Translations under genes and position numbers: made by a program | Notes under the pieces: model-generated | Told to the model about the DNA's origin: nothing | What the model saw: the letters and a program-made list of their open reading frames with translations, nothing else | Databases searched by the model: none | IMG/VR virus record: IMGVR_UViG_3300031251_000065 | Location: 1-36,999 of that record | Source of the DNA: a virus | DNA length: 36,999 nucleotides | Direction: 5' to 3' (one strand) | In this document: one piece after another, positions 16,083 to 23,539 of the stretch | Numbering within the stretch: the stretch's first letter is position 1 | Layout: the number at the start of each line of letters is the position of its first letter

Positions 16083-16358
16083 TTACGTCCTTAATCCGCG
16101 CAAAACAGCAGGCAAATCTTTAGCGCCCATCGCCAGGGCGATGGATTGAATCATGTCGGCCTGCTGGTTGCGTTGTTGGCGTAACAGTACGGCGGCGAAA
16201 TGCTGTATCTGCCGCCATGTTAAGTTTTCCCCGATCATTTGCGGGCTGTTGCCAAAGCCGGCGCTCATCAGTAATAAAAACAATTCGGCTAACTCGCGAC
16301 CGGTGGTTTCAGCATGATGTGACCGAACTGTTTGGCGACGACCACCCGCCGCAACAAA
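16083..16358 (-). CDS. T-frame extension of tail chaperone GT (via -1 frameshift)
   Basis: This frame has no convincing start of its own (only a TTG at 16283) but is open, without stops, back through the end of the G gene in the -1 frame. Entering at the slippery site adds 91 residues to the first 110 of G, giving a protein of about 201 residues. The segment includes GRELAELFLLLMSAGFGNSP and ends GAKDLPAVLRGLRT, next to the tape measure start. In lambda and many siphophages, gpGT made by frameshifting acts with gpG to chaperone tape measure and tube assembly. The same role is inferred here. Confidence 0.75.
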   Translation of the reverse strand, partial: FVAAGGRRQTVRSHHAETTGRELAELFLLLMSAGFGNSPQMIGENLTWRQIQHFAAVLLRQQRNQQADMIQSIALAMGAKDLPAVLRGLRT

Positions 16359-16687
16359 AAAGGGCCGTTCATCTCCCAGAATGTCATTGATAATAAAGTG
16401 CCGTCGGCATCGTTCAACTTTTCAGCCCACTCCAGGGGTTTACCGATGGACATCGCCAGCAGTTGCAGCCAAATAGCCGCATTATTACCGATGACACGAT
16501 CAAGTTCGGGCAGTCCCAGCGTGTCGCCTTCAGTGATCAGCCTCGTCAAGTCGGTCAGTAATGGCTGAGCGATAGCGGCGGCGGACAGGCCTTCGAGGTA
16601 GGTAAATTCATGCACGATGACGTCTTCGCCGCCGATGGTGATGGTTTTATCCGGAAATAAGAGGTCCGATTCTGGGGTCGTGGTCAT
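16289..16687 (-). CDS. Tail assembly chaperone G
   Basis: A 132-residue protein with the place and size of lambda gpG, between tube protein and tape measure. It begins with acidic, beta-rich sequence (PESDLLFPDKTITIGGEDVI) and continues with helices (AAIWLQLLAMSIGKPLEWAE). Near its end, codons GGC CCT TTT TTG form a slippery heptamer, so part of the translation should continue into the T frame. The start overlaps the preceding gene by four bases. Confidence 0.82.
   Translation of the reverse strand: MTTTPESDLLFPDKTITIGGEDVIVHEFTYLEGLSAAAIAQPLLTDLTRLITEGDTLGLPELDRVIGNNAAIWLQLLAMSIGKPLEWAEKLNDADGTLLSMTFWEMNGPFLLRRVVVAKQFGHIMLKPPVAS
16335..16364 (-). other. Programmed -1 frameshift signal (C CCT TTT plus hairpin)
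   Basis: The heptamer C CCT TTT lies at 16364-16358 in the correct G-frame phase (X XXY YYZ). It is followed by a five-base spacer and a six-pair stem GCGGCG/CGTCGC (one G-U pair) around GGTGGT at 16352-16335. Slippage by -1 joins the open T frame. Slippery site, spacer and stem are all present as in known frameshift signals. Confidence 0.78.
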
Positions 16688-16908
16688 TTAATTTTTCCTA
16701 ATGAGCGCAGCCAATCTTGCTGGCGTGAATTAATACGAATGCTGTCGCCGGGTTGTTTGAGTTCTCCGCCGTGTTCATGTGCGGCGATGAGGACGACCTC
16801 GATAACATCACTAGCCGTAGTCGCAGGTGCCGTTTGAACGGTCTGTTCGGACGTGGTTTGAACCGTCGGTTCGGATGTTGATTTCACAATAGGTGTTTCT
16901 TTAGCCAT
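16684..16908 (-). CDS. Small tail-region protein, possibly DUF7210-like
   Basis: A 74-residue protein. The first half is a Thr/Val/Gln-rich low-complexity linker with repeated E-T/Q-TVQT units. The second half (VVLIAAHEHGGELKQPGDSI, then RQQDWLRSLGKI) resembles a small phage domain with a Gly-Asp turn and a C-terminal Trp-Leu. I recall this as DUF7210 but cannot confirm. It lies between the tail tube and G genes. It may be a tail or neck accessory protein. Confidence 0.55.
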   Translation of the reverse strand: MAKETPIVKSTSEPTVQTTSEQTVQTAPATTASDVIEVVLIAAHEHGGELKQPGDSIRINSRQQDWLRSLGKIK

Positions 16909-16924
16909 TATTTTCTCCTGGGGT

Positions 16925-17680
16925 TTAGTCTTCGATTTTCCAGCTAAATAGCCGGTCGCCTGCCGGACGTAGCGCGTCCCACATTACCGTGCCCGTGATC
17001 GGCATTTCCGCGGATTTGCTCTCGATCATCGCTAACGAGCCGGGCGATAATCGAACTTTGTACATTTCGCAGCGGGTTTGCTTGTTGTTGTCAGCTCGGT
17101 TCATGCCGGCGAATACGATGTAATAGTCTTTTTCCTCGGGAGCCACGGCAAGATGATGCTGTGCCTCGTACGTGTAATCGACTCTCAGCTGTGATTCATT
17201 GACAATATCGCCGCCGTCAAGAATCTCGATCATGCCTTTATCGGAATGCATGATGTAATCGATATTATGAATATAAGAAACGCTATTTTGATCTCCAGCC
17301 ATGCGTACATCTACGATGAATGTTTTGACATGTGGCAAGGCAATAAACTTACCTTTGTAAGCCGTTACCGATGCATCGGTAACCGTCTGGAGGTTTTTTA
17401 CCGTGTTTGACGATTGCAAGGCGATGGACAAATGATCGGGCTTGATGGACCGCATTTGCATAGAAAAATCATATTTAACGGACTTGGTAAATGAAGCGCC
17501 GATTGCGGATGATCCGCTGACATTCTCGGTGACCGTTTCTTTATCAACCGAAGGAGTCAGGGTAACCGTTGTCATATCGCCGATAAACTCCAAGCCCTTG
17601 GGCTGTCCGGACGCGTCGCGTTCAGCGATAAAAACCGGACCTTGCCCAGAAAAGTATTTGGTATCGAATTGTTCTGCCAT
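16925..17680 (-). CDS. Major tail tube protein (lambda V-like)
   Basis: A 251-residue protein in the tube position, between the tail terminator and the tail chaperones. The N-terminus (FDTKYFSGQGPVFIAERDAS) and the segment TVTLTPSVDKETVTENVSG are typical of siphophage tube subunits. The rest is beta-rich, consistent with the tube fold (VSYIHNIDYIMHSDKGMIEI). It is longer than lambda gpV by a few residues only. Assembly into a non-contractile tube around the tape measure is inferred. No sheath gene is present nearby. Confidence 0.78.
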   Translation of the reverse strand: MAEQFDTKYFSGQGPVFIAERDASGQPKGLEFIGDMTTVTLTPSVDKETVTENVSGSSAIGASFTKSVKYDFSMQMRSIKPDHLSIALQSSNTVKNLQTVTDASVTAYKGKFIALPHVKTFIVDVRMAGDQNSVSYIHNIDYIMHSDKGMIEILDGGDIVNESQLRVDYTYEAQHHLAVAPEEKDYYIVFAGMNRADNNKQTRCEMYKVRLSPGSLAMIESKSAEMPITGTVMWDALRPAGDRLFSWKIED

Positions 17681-17691
17681 GGTATTGCCTA

Positions 17692-18126
17692 TTAGGTGGT
17701 GGTACGCGGTGGAATTGCGTTAATGTTGACGACAACCCAGCCGTAGGGATGTTCGAGTTGTCGTGAATGCTGTGCCGATTCAATTTCGAACGACATGCCG
17801 GGCACACCTGCGCGCACCCAGCTTTTTATTTCTTCGATCAGCGCCATTTCAGCCAATTCAACGGCGACTTTGGCGCTGTCTTCAGCGACTTTGAGATGAC
17901 AAATCAGCAGCAGGCTGTGTTTTGGCTCCAGCGCTGTCATGCCCAGCTTGTTGCTGTAGTCGCTTTCGCCATCGCTGACGACCATCACCACGCCGGCTTC
18001 GATTTCTCCGGACTCGTGTCCATCAAAATGCAACAGGCTGCGTTTTAAAATGCGCGTGGTCAGTGCCGATTGCATGGACTCGACGATAGCCGTCATGCGC
18101 TCGTCGATGCGTTCTATCCATTGCAT
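17692..18126 (-). CDS. Tail terminator (lambda U-like)
   Basis: A 144-residue protein between the gp10-like completion protein and the tube gene, the place of lambda gpU, which caps the tail and sets its end. The N-terminal helix (IERIDERMTAIVESMQSALT) and a later strand (LEHPYGWVVVNINAIPP) suit the terminator fold. It abuts the preceding gene with a one-base overlap. The call rests on order and shape rather than a strong motif. Confidence 0.62.
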   Translation of the reverse strand: MQWIERIDERMTAIVESMQSALTTRILKRSLLHFDGHESGEIEAGVVMVVSDGESDYSNKLGMTALEPKHSLLLICHLKVAEDSAKVAVELAEMALIEEIKSWVRAGVPGMSFEIESAQHSRQLEHPYGWVVVNINAIPPRTTT

Positions 18127-18641
18127 TAGTGAATCTCCCTGATAGCTTGTTGAATCGCTTCATTCACGCGGTTTATGGTCGCGGCTTTTTCGGATTCATA
18201 AGCGGGCTTCATAAAGGGCTTAGGAGCGATGCCATGTAGCGCAATTTTTCTAGCAATTAAAAAAGCCAGTTGTTTTTGAGTGATATTTGGGTCGTAGGGT
18301 GTTATTCCTCTTCCTGTCCTTAGCCAGTCAAGTATCGGATGCTTGTCTCTGCTCTCAGGACCCTTTCCAGGGCCTCTGCCGTGTTCAATAAAAATAGCGT
18401 AATTCTTGTTTGAGTAAACAATGGCCTCCAGTCCGTTGGCCGCAACATCATTAAGGATGCTGGTCATTAGGCCCGTTGTACTGAATGAATTATTGCTACG
18501 AATATTGTCATGAACCTTATTGTTTATCTTTAGAACAGATAAGGTCAGGGCAGGCTTCAAATATCGTTCGATCAATACCGGGAAGTGACGCAATGAAGCG
18601 CCCAGCGGTCCGGCATTGGTAGTAATGTCAAAGGCCGTCAT
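18126..18641 (-). CDS. HK97 gp10 / lambda Z-like tail completion protein
   Basis: A 171-residue protein with a helical N-terminal half and the typical VYSNKNYAIFIEHGRGPGKG motif (position about 75-95), found in HK97 gp10-family minor tail proteins (usually 'Y..yvE.Gt'). C-terminal helices (PFMKPAYESEKAATINRVNE) match the family's 'arPFl.PA' block. ATG 18641 overlaps the upstream TGA (TGATG), so the longer frame from 18671 is not used. It joins head and tail during assembly. Confidence 0.8.
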   Translation of the reverse strand: MTAFDITTNAGPLGASLRHFPVLIERYLKPALTLSVLKINNKVHDNIRSNNSFSTTGLMTSILNDVAANGLEAIVYSNKNYAIFIEHGRGPGKGPESRDKHPILDWLRTGRGITPYDPNITQKQLAFLIARKIALHGIAPKPFMKPAYESEKAATINRVNEAIQQAIREIH

Positions 18642-19258
18642 CAACGGCCACCGTCGAAAATAGCCAACCATGATTCGGCCAGCGCGGCCGGTGTGCCGTT
18701 TTTAGGCATTGAGCCTACGCCCTGGCTGCCCAGGCTAACCGGCTTGGTGCTGCCTGAGTTAGCCAGCTCCATCAATGCCTGCACCGTTGCCCGTATCAGT
18801 AATAAGTCGCGGTGTTGCGCCGGCACGGTTGTTTCGGCTTCGGTTGTGCCGATCACATAAGTGCCGTAATAAAAAACCGGGTAATCGCTGCCTATTTGGG
18901 CGATTTGACAGGCAGTAGGAGCCGGCGATAAATGAATATGCCGCTCGCCGTCAATTTCAACGATGCCGAGCCGTGGCAGCAGCCCGATGAAGTTGGGTTC
19001 CCACGCCTTTCTAGCCCTACGTGCGCTTTCGCCCCAATTGGAGTACTTAACTTCAATCATGTCGGTGGGCGCCGGATAATCGGCGACATCGGCGACAACG
19101 GTTAGTTTTACAACACGGGTAACTCGGATTTTTCTCGCTAATGCCAATGCGGCAAGATCAAGATGCCGATCATAAGCAGAGGTGCTGGAGAATTTTTGCG
19201 CGGCATCGCCCAGGATGCCTTGCAAATCAGCATGCAGTGCGGCACGGGTCATGCTCAT
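18641..19258 (-). CDS. Putative head-tail adaptor protein
   Basis: A 205-residue protein located right after the capsid block and before the completion protein, the adaptor position. It starts with a helix bundle (AALHADLQGILGDAAQKFSS, then LDLAALALARKIRV), has a strand-rich middle with IHLSPAPT, and ends helical (HRDLLLIRATVQALMELANS). This resembles phage adaptor proteins, possibly DUF6682-type. The function is inferred from order. It overlaps the upstream gene by four bases. Confidence 0.6.
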   Translation of the reverse strand: MSMTRAALHADLQGILGDAAQKFSSTSAYDRHLDLAALALARKIRVTRVVKLTVVADVADYPAPTDMIEVKYSNWGESARRARKAWEPNFIGLLPRLGIVEIDGERHIHLSPAPTACQIAQIGSDYPVFYYGTYVIGTTEAETTVPAQHRDLLLIRATVQALMELANSGSTKPVSLGSQGVGSMPKNGTPAALAESWLAIFDGGR

Positions 19259-19560
19259 CCTAACGACTCGTCTTCATCAATTCGAGCACGGCGAATGGAC
19301 ATTCTATTCAACGCCGTCGCCATCGCGCTGATAGCGGTGTTAGTCTCACGCTGCCGGGCATCGACAATCTTGCCCCACTCCTCGCGCTCTTTAGCGTGCA
19401 AATCTAGCAGGCTGCTTAAATCGGCCCGATGGTTGTCCAAAATTTTAGAAATGCTCTTAATGAACAGATAAATCAATAGAAATAGCGCCAGGATGACCAA
19501 GCCGTTAAGCCCGCCCACTTGCGCCCACAAAGCTGGATCGATGGGATTAGCGGCGGGCAT
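19255..19560 (-). CDS. Membrane-anchored coiled-coil protein, 101 aa
   Basis: A single hydrophobic span (GLVILALFLLIYLFIKSISK, residues about 19-39) is followed by a charged coiled coil (DLHAKEREEWGKIVDARQRE). There is no catalytic motif. Proteins of this form occur in phage head-tail regions, and some act in lysis (holin- or spanin-like). Its place between head and adaptor genes does not decide. It overlaps both neighbours by 1-4 bases, so it is part of the late operon. As no other lysis gene is visible, a lysis role remains a possibility. Confidence 0.6.
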   Translation of the reverse strand: MPAANPIDPALWAQVGGLNGLVILALFLLIYLFIKSISKILDNHRADLSSLLDLHAKEREEWGKIVDARQRETNTAISAMATALNRMSIRRARIDEDESLG

Positions 19561-19892
19561 TACTGAACTCCTTCTTGTGCTAATTCAAGACGGCGTTTTT
19601 CAATGCCGTCCAGTACGCTACTGCGCGGCTTAGCCGAATCGCCTTCCATACGTTCCAGCTCGGATAACTGATCTAACGTTAACTCGGCCAGCGCGGCCAA
19701 AACAGTCGGCACATTACCCAGCAGCATCTCTGCCAGCGGATTGCTTTTTGTTTCTGCCATTTTTTGTTCTTTGGCAATGCCGTAACCGGGCACTTGGGTT
19801 TCGTCGACTTGTCTCGACTCGCCCGGCATGATGGTTTTGCCGTCGATATGCACTGGGGTTTTTCCGGTATTGGTAAAATTGACTAAAGCCAT
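19560..19892 (-). CDS. Small structural protein after the capsid gene, 110 aa
   Basis: The start ATG 19892 (MALVNFTN) has GGAG six bases upstream, better than a codon at 19910. The first 40 residues form a small beta domain (GKTPVHIDGKTIMPGESRQV), like head-decoration or head-completion proteins in Mu-type heads. The remainder is helical and charged (ALAELTLDQLSELERMEGDS). No exact family is recognised. Directly downstream of the capsid gene, it may decorate or complete the head. Confidence 0.6.
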   Translation of the reverse strand: MALVNFTNTGKTPVHIDGKTIMPGESRQVDETQVPGYGIAKEQKMAETKSNPLAEMLLGNVPTVLAALAELTLDQLSELERMEGDSAKPRSSVLDGIEKRRLELAQEGVQ

Positions 19893-19922
19893 GGTGTTCT
19901 CCAAGGTCAAAAAGGGCGGGGG

Positions 19923-22484
19923 TTATCTGCCTGAAGCGCTATACGCAATGACAGACGTTAAACGGCTGCGCAGCATATTCGGTACTTTGATGGCGCTGTA
20001 CTCTTCTCCGTAGGCTTGCTTTTGACCTGTGGCTTTACCGACCGAGTTAACGACTTCGAACGGCGCACCAGTTTGGAACGGTTTAGTGATTGTATAGGTC
20101 AGGGTGCCGCGCTCGCCGATAATCAGGCGTTCCGAGCCTAAATCGGTAGACGGTGCATTAGTGGACCAGGCGGGGATATTCTTGATGGTCATCAAGTCGC
20201 CTTGTGCGGTGGTATCCGTACCGTATTTTTTACCGGACTCGGTAAATTGCGAGGCATTGGTGATGGTGTCATTCAGCGAGTTGCTGGACAGCATAAAGTC
20301 AGGCGTGACAAAGCGATCATCGGCTAGGATGGCTTTACGACGGCCAACCGCACGCAAGAGACCGTTCAGGTGCTTATCCATATCGACAGCGCCGTTATCC
20401 AGATCGAACTTGGCAATGTTGGTCGCGTAGTCGTAGGTGATGTTAGTGTTGGTGGCGGTGGCCGGGAAAACAGGGACGCCCAATTGGTTAACAAACTGCA
20501 CATAACCCAGATTGTAATTAGTAATGCGGTAATAGGTTCCTGCGGCTTGCTCGCCTGAACCGTTATATTCAGCGATCACCACGTTGTTATGCTTAAGCAC
20601 AATCGGATTAGTCACCGTGCCAACAGCCGTGCCTTTTAAATCATATTGCTGGTATTGACGCACGATAGGGAATTGCGCGGTTTTAATGGTGCTGACGGTT
20701 GCGCCGTCCAGCTGAGTTTGATACGCCTCGGCTGTGACTGTCGCGGCTAAATAGCTATCTGCGGCACGTTGCAGCGTGTTGCTGATTCTGCGAACGATCA
20801 ACTCTTGCATGAACCGGGCGTTGCTGGCTACGTTGCGGCCGTAGGCGTCCCAATCGATACCGCTTGTCCGTGAAAAATGCATGACCTCATTGGAGATAAT
20901 AAACGACAGTTTCATCGCCAAAATATACGCGGTATCCATATCCTGCATGACGCTCGCCCTATGGATACCTGCACCTTCAAAAACGATGCCTTCATTCAGG
21001 ATGGCGGAACCGTCGCGCGTCTCGAAAGGGATTTGCGTAGTTACCGTGGCTGAAAAGTCAGTCAGGGTGTTGACCAGTTCCAGGATGCGGAAATCAGACA
21101 GAGCCTCACGGATGACAGTACGCTGAAAGCCGATGGGTAAATTGGTATCGACCATTCCAGTGGAACCACCGGCAAGGTATTTGGTTTCTGCGGCAATAGT
21201 TGGGGCATTGATGCGGTCGAACTCCGATAGCACCCGTTCAGCAAAGGGGGTTAACTTTTCGGATAATTTCAGGCGCCCCGTGGCGAATTCATTGGTCAGG
21301 CGTAACCCGGTTGAGATGGATTCTTGCAACGATAGCGCGGTACGCTGATCGCTTTGGGTCAGTTGTACGTGTCCGGCTGTGCGGTAACCCAGACCGGCCA
21401 GCTGAGTATTGACGGATAAGGTGTTGCCCAGGCTAATTTGATGTTCAGCCAGCTTGGTGACTTGTTCGGCGCTCATATCGGCGGTAATCAAGTCGGCAGC
21501 GGATGCCAGTGCTTTTTTGGCTTCTTCGTCCAGGGCTTTAATGCCTTCGGCTTCGGACAGCAACTTATTGAATAAGGTTGTGTTAGTCGTCAGCTTTTCG
21601 GCGAGTGTTCTGGCTGCTGTATCGCGTTGGGCTCGGTCTTCTGTCAGCAAACGCTTTACATCATCGACTGACAGCGTTTTTTCCCCGGAAGGCGCAGGAG
21701 CGTTAATCGACAGTGTGACGACTTTGTCGCCGATTTGTTCTGAAAGGGTTTTTCCTGTGCTTTCAAAGCTGGCAAACAGGCCGTCCAGTTTGGCTTTATC
21801 TTCGCCCAACTCTTTGGCGGTGGTTTCGAATGTTGTGCATAATTGAGCGACTACAGGTTCAGACAGTTTAAAGGCCAAAAGTGCAGCAGTCAGGCGGGCA
21901 AGGTATGATTTGTACATGGTGTCTAGTTCCTGTGAAAGTTGGATAATGAGTTCAGGATGTATTAATAGCGGATGGTTTGATTCTGTCGCCTCGGAAAGTC
22001 GCACGGGGTCCAGGTTTTTGATAACGGGTCTCACGGTTAACCCGGCCCCGAACAGCAAGGGACCATGCTCTTGACCGGCTTCGTTATCGGTATAGTTTTC
22101 TGAGTAGTCAGCAGAAAGGTATTGATAACCTTTAGTTTTGATAGCGTCGATGCCGTAAGGCGTCCACTCGACCTCAGCACGCAGGCGGTTGCCTTCCACG
22201 CTTAAGTTTATGATTTTGGCGGCGGCGCCATTGCCTGGCTTGTGATCGACATCCAGAAAGATGTCCTGTCCGTAGGTGCCTTCCTTGAAGTTCTTAACCA
22301 TCGACAGCAGCATGTCTTTGCTGATTTCAAAGCGGCCGTAACGCGGATCGGTAAAGACGCCGGTGCGGGTGACGGTAACCGTGCTGGTAGTCTTACCTTC
22401 AGCCAGCTCTATTTTGCAGCGGCTTAAAAACCGGATGGTTCGACCGTCTGTGCCTGCTGATAATTTAATGATTCTATTTTTCAT
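19923..22484 (-). CDS. Protease-scaffold-major capsid fusion protein (Mu I/T type)
   Basis: One 853-residue frame holds three parts. Residues 1-175 match Mu gp32 (I) protease (FTDPRYGRFEISKDMLLSMV, DVDHKPGNGAAAK, YLSADYSENY). Residues about 185-400 are helical, Lys/Glu-rich scaffold (AKLDGLFASFESTGKTLSEQ). Residues about 410-853 are a major head protein (FAERVLSEFDRINAPTIAAE, VPNMLRSRLTSVIAYSASGR). In Mu the protease, scaffold and capsid are separate genes or nested products. ATG 22484 follows a terminator-like hairpin, and no strong Shine-Dalgarno is seen. An internal ATG at 21917 (MYKSYLARL) with AGGA upstream could give a scaffold-capsid product. Self-cleavage by the protease would free the capsid subunit. 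Confidence 0.85.
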   Translation of the reverse strand: MKNRIIKLSAGTDGRTIRFLSRCKIELAEGKTTSTVTVTRTGVFTDPRYGRFEISKDMLLSMVKNFKEGTYGQDIFLDVDHKPGNGAAAKIINLSVEGNRLRAEVEWTPYGIDAIKTKGYQYLSADYSENYTDNEAGQEHGPLLFGAGLTVRPVIKNLDPVRLSEATESNHPLLIHPELIIQLSQELDTMYKSYLARLTAALLAFKLSEPVVAQLCTTFETTAKELGEDKAKLDGLFASFESTGKTLSEQIGDKVVTLSINAPAPSGEKTLSVDDVKRLLTEDRAQRDTAARTLAEKLTTNTTLFNKLLSEAEGIKALDEEAKKALASAADLITADMSAEQVTKLAEHQISLGNTLSVNTQLAGLGYRTAGHVQLTQSDQRTALSLQESISTGLRLTNEFATGRLKLSEKLTPFAERVLSEFDRINAPTIAAETKYLAGGSTGMVDTNLPIGFQRTVIREALSDFRILELVNTLTDFSATVTTQIPFETRDGSAILNEGIVFEGAGIHRASVMQDMDTAYILAMKLSFIISNEVMHFSRTSGIDWDAYGRNVASNARFMQELIVRRISNTLQRAADSYLAATVTAEAYQTQLDGATVSTIKTAQFPIVRQYQQYDLKGTAVGTVTNPIVLKHNNVVIAEYNGSGEQAAGTYYRITNYNLGYVQFVNQLGVPVFPATATNTNITYDYATNIAKFDLDNGAVDMDKHLNGLLRAVGRRKAILADDRFVTPDFMLSSNSLNDTITNASQFTESGKKYGTDTTAQGDLMTIKNIPAWSTNAPSTDLGSERLIIGERGTLTYTITKPFQTGAPFEVVNSVGKATGQKQAYGEEYSAIKVPNMLRSRLTSVIAYSASGR

Positions 22485-22496
22485 GGTTTTAAACGC

Positions 22497-22534
22497 AAAA
22501 AAGCCCGTGCCGATGAATCGGAACACGGGCTTTT
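22497..22534 (-). terminator. Strong hairpin with U-tract just before the capsid fusion gene
   Basis: AAAAGCCCGTG (22499-22509) pairs with CACGGGCTTTT (22524-22534), enclosing CCGA-TGAA-TCGG and a two-base bulge. Minus-strand RNA ends in six U. It lies between the tail-collar gene (ends 22621) and the capsid start at 22484, so it would end the packaging transcript unless antiterminated. Its presence argues against the longer frame that begins at 22526. Confidence 0.78.
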
Positions 22535-22620
22535 CGCTTTATACAGCGCGTTATGCCTTTAGTGAGTTACGATTAGTTTATAGACCACTGTCAAGCAAGA
22601 TAACCGGGTAACATGCTGAT

Positions 22621-23301
22621 TTATACCTCTGAATTAACAGCCACGTTACTCACCACTGATCCCATGCTCAACGCCACCGGAATACCGCCCGTCGATAATG
22701 TGGCGCCATTAAAATTAATAGCCGCAGTCACGTCCCCGACGTCTTCGGGCTGCACTACATAATCAGCAAACTCCCAGCTGCGCGCATTGCCGCTGACAAA
22801 TGCCAGTGTATGCACCGCTCCGCCAATATCGACATTTAAGCTGATAGGACCTCCGGTCACCGCAATATCGTCAAGCAGCTGCACAAAAAACGACAATACG
22901 GCTCCCGATGGATAATTTCCCGCAATAGGGCCATGAATCGCGGCAGGGACAGTCACTCGCTGAATGGTTGAGCGATAAGAAAAATCAATAAAGATAATCC
23001 GTCGCTCGGCGCCAGCGCCGCGCCGGGCATTCGGCAAGGCAAAGTTACTGACGCCATCGCCGCCGTACACATTACCCAGTACGGAAAACAACAAGGGGTA
23101 ATCCGAGACAGACAAGAGCTGACCTTCGCACGGCATCCAGCCGTCAGGAATATTCTGTCCGGCAAACAAGCGAATTTCTCCGGGGATGTTCAGCATTGCG
23201 CTAAGATTAACGAGCTTTTCCTTGCCCGTATCGGCAGACACTACGGATAGCTTGTCTCTTTGCTCGGGATAACTAAATCGGTTGTTCATTTCACTATTCA
23301 T
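22621..23301 (-). CDS. Phage tail-collar domain protein
   Basis: A 226-residue protein with a tail-collar (microcystin-dependent protein-like) domain at residues about 38-95: GEIRLFAGQNIPDGWMPCEG, then LLSVSDYPLLFSVLGNVYGG and FALPNARRGAG. The C-terminal 120 residues are beta-rich and lack a known motif. Such domains are normally in fibres. Here the gene sits among head genes, between the Com-like gene and the capsid fusion, and a terminator follows it, so it looks like an inserted cassette. GAG precedes the ATG at 23301. A second Met occurs four codons in. Confidence 0.75.
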   Translation of the reverse strand: MNSEMNNRFSYPEQRDKLSVVSADTGKEKLVNLSAMLNIPGEIRLFAGQNIPDGWMPCEGQLLSVSDYPLLFSVLGNVYGGDGVSNFALPNARRGAGAERRIIFIDFSYRSTIQRVTVPAAIHGPIAGNYPSGAVLSFFVQLLDDIAVTGGPISLNVDIGGAVHTLAFVSGNARSWEFADYVVQPEDVGDVTAAINFNGATLSTGGIPVALSMGSVVSNVAVNSEV

Positions 23302-23350
23302 ATCGGTCTCACAAAAAAATTAAGAGTGGATAACGCTGACATTACATGAG

Positions 23351-23539
23351 TTAGTCAATCGGCATAACCGGAACTTCTGCGCTATAGACTATGGGTAACG
23401 GTACCCAGGTTTTGCAGCGCTTACACAGCCCCTTACTTTCACTTTCCGGCAGTATCGAGATAACCGACACGCCTTTGATTACCTTGCCATCGAACAATTT
23501 GGTATTGCAACCCGCACAATGCACAACTTCTCTTTTCAT
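23351..23539 (-). CDS. Com-like zinc-ribbon protein
   Basis: A 62-residue protein with CAGC (residues 8-11) and CKRC (about 39-42), preceded by the opening MKREVVHCAGCNTKLFDGKV. This matches Mu Com, a small zinc-binding RNA-binding protein that allows translation of the DNA-modification gene mom. The spacer between the Cys pairs is longer than in Mu Com. No Mom-like gene is next to it. It overlaps the stop of the MuF-like gene by four bases. It may regulate another late gene or bind zinc structurally. Confidence 0.68.
   Translation of the reverse strand: MKREVVHCAGCNTKLFDGKVIKGVSVISILPESESKGLCKRCKTWVPLPIVYSAEVPVMPID

Noticed and set aside
20104-20430. Plus-strand frames inside the capsid fusion
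   Set aside because: Shadow frames of a protein with clear homology; no ribosome site or operon context.
22485-22526. N-terminal extension of the capsid fusion
   Set aside because: It would translate the terminator hairpin; the ATG at 22484 just after it gives a normal protease start.
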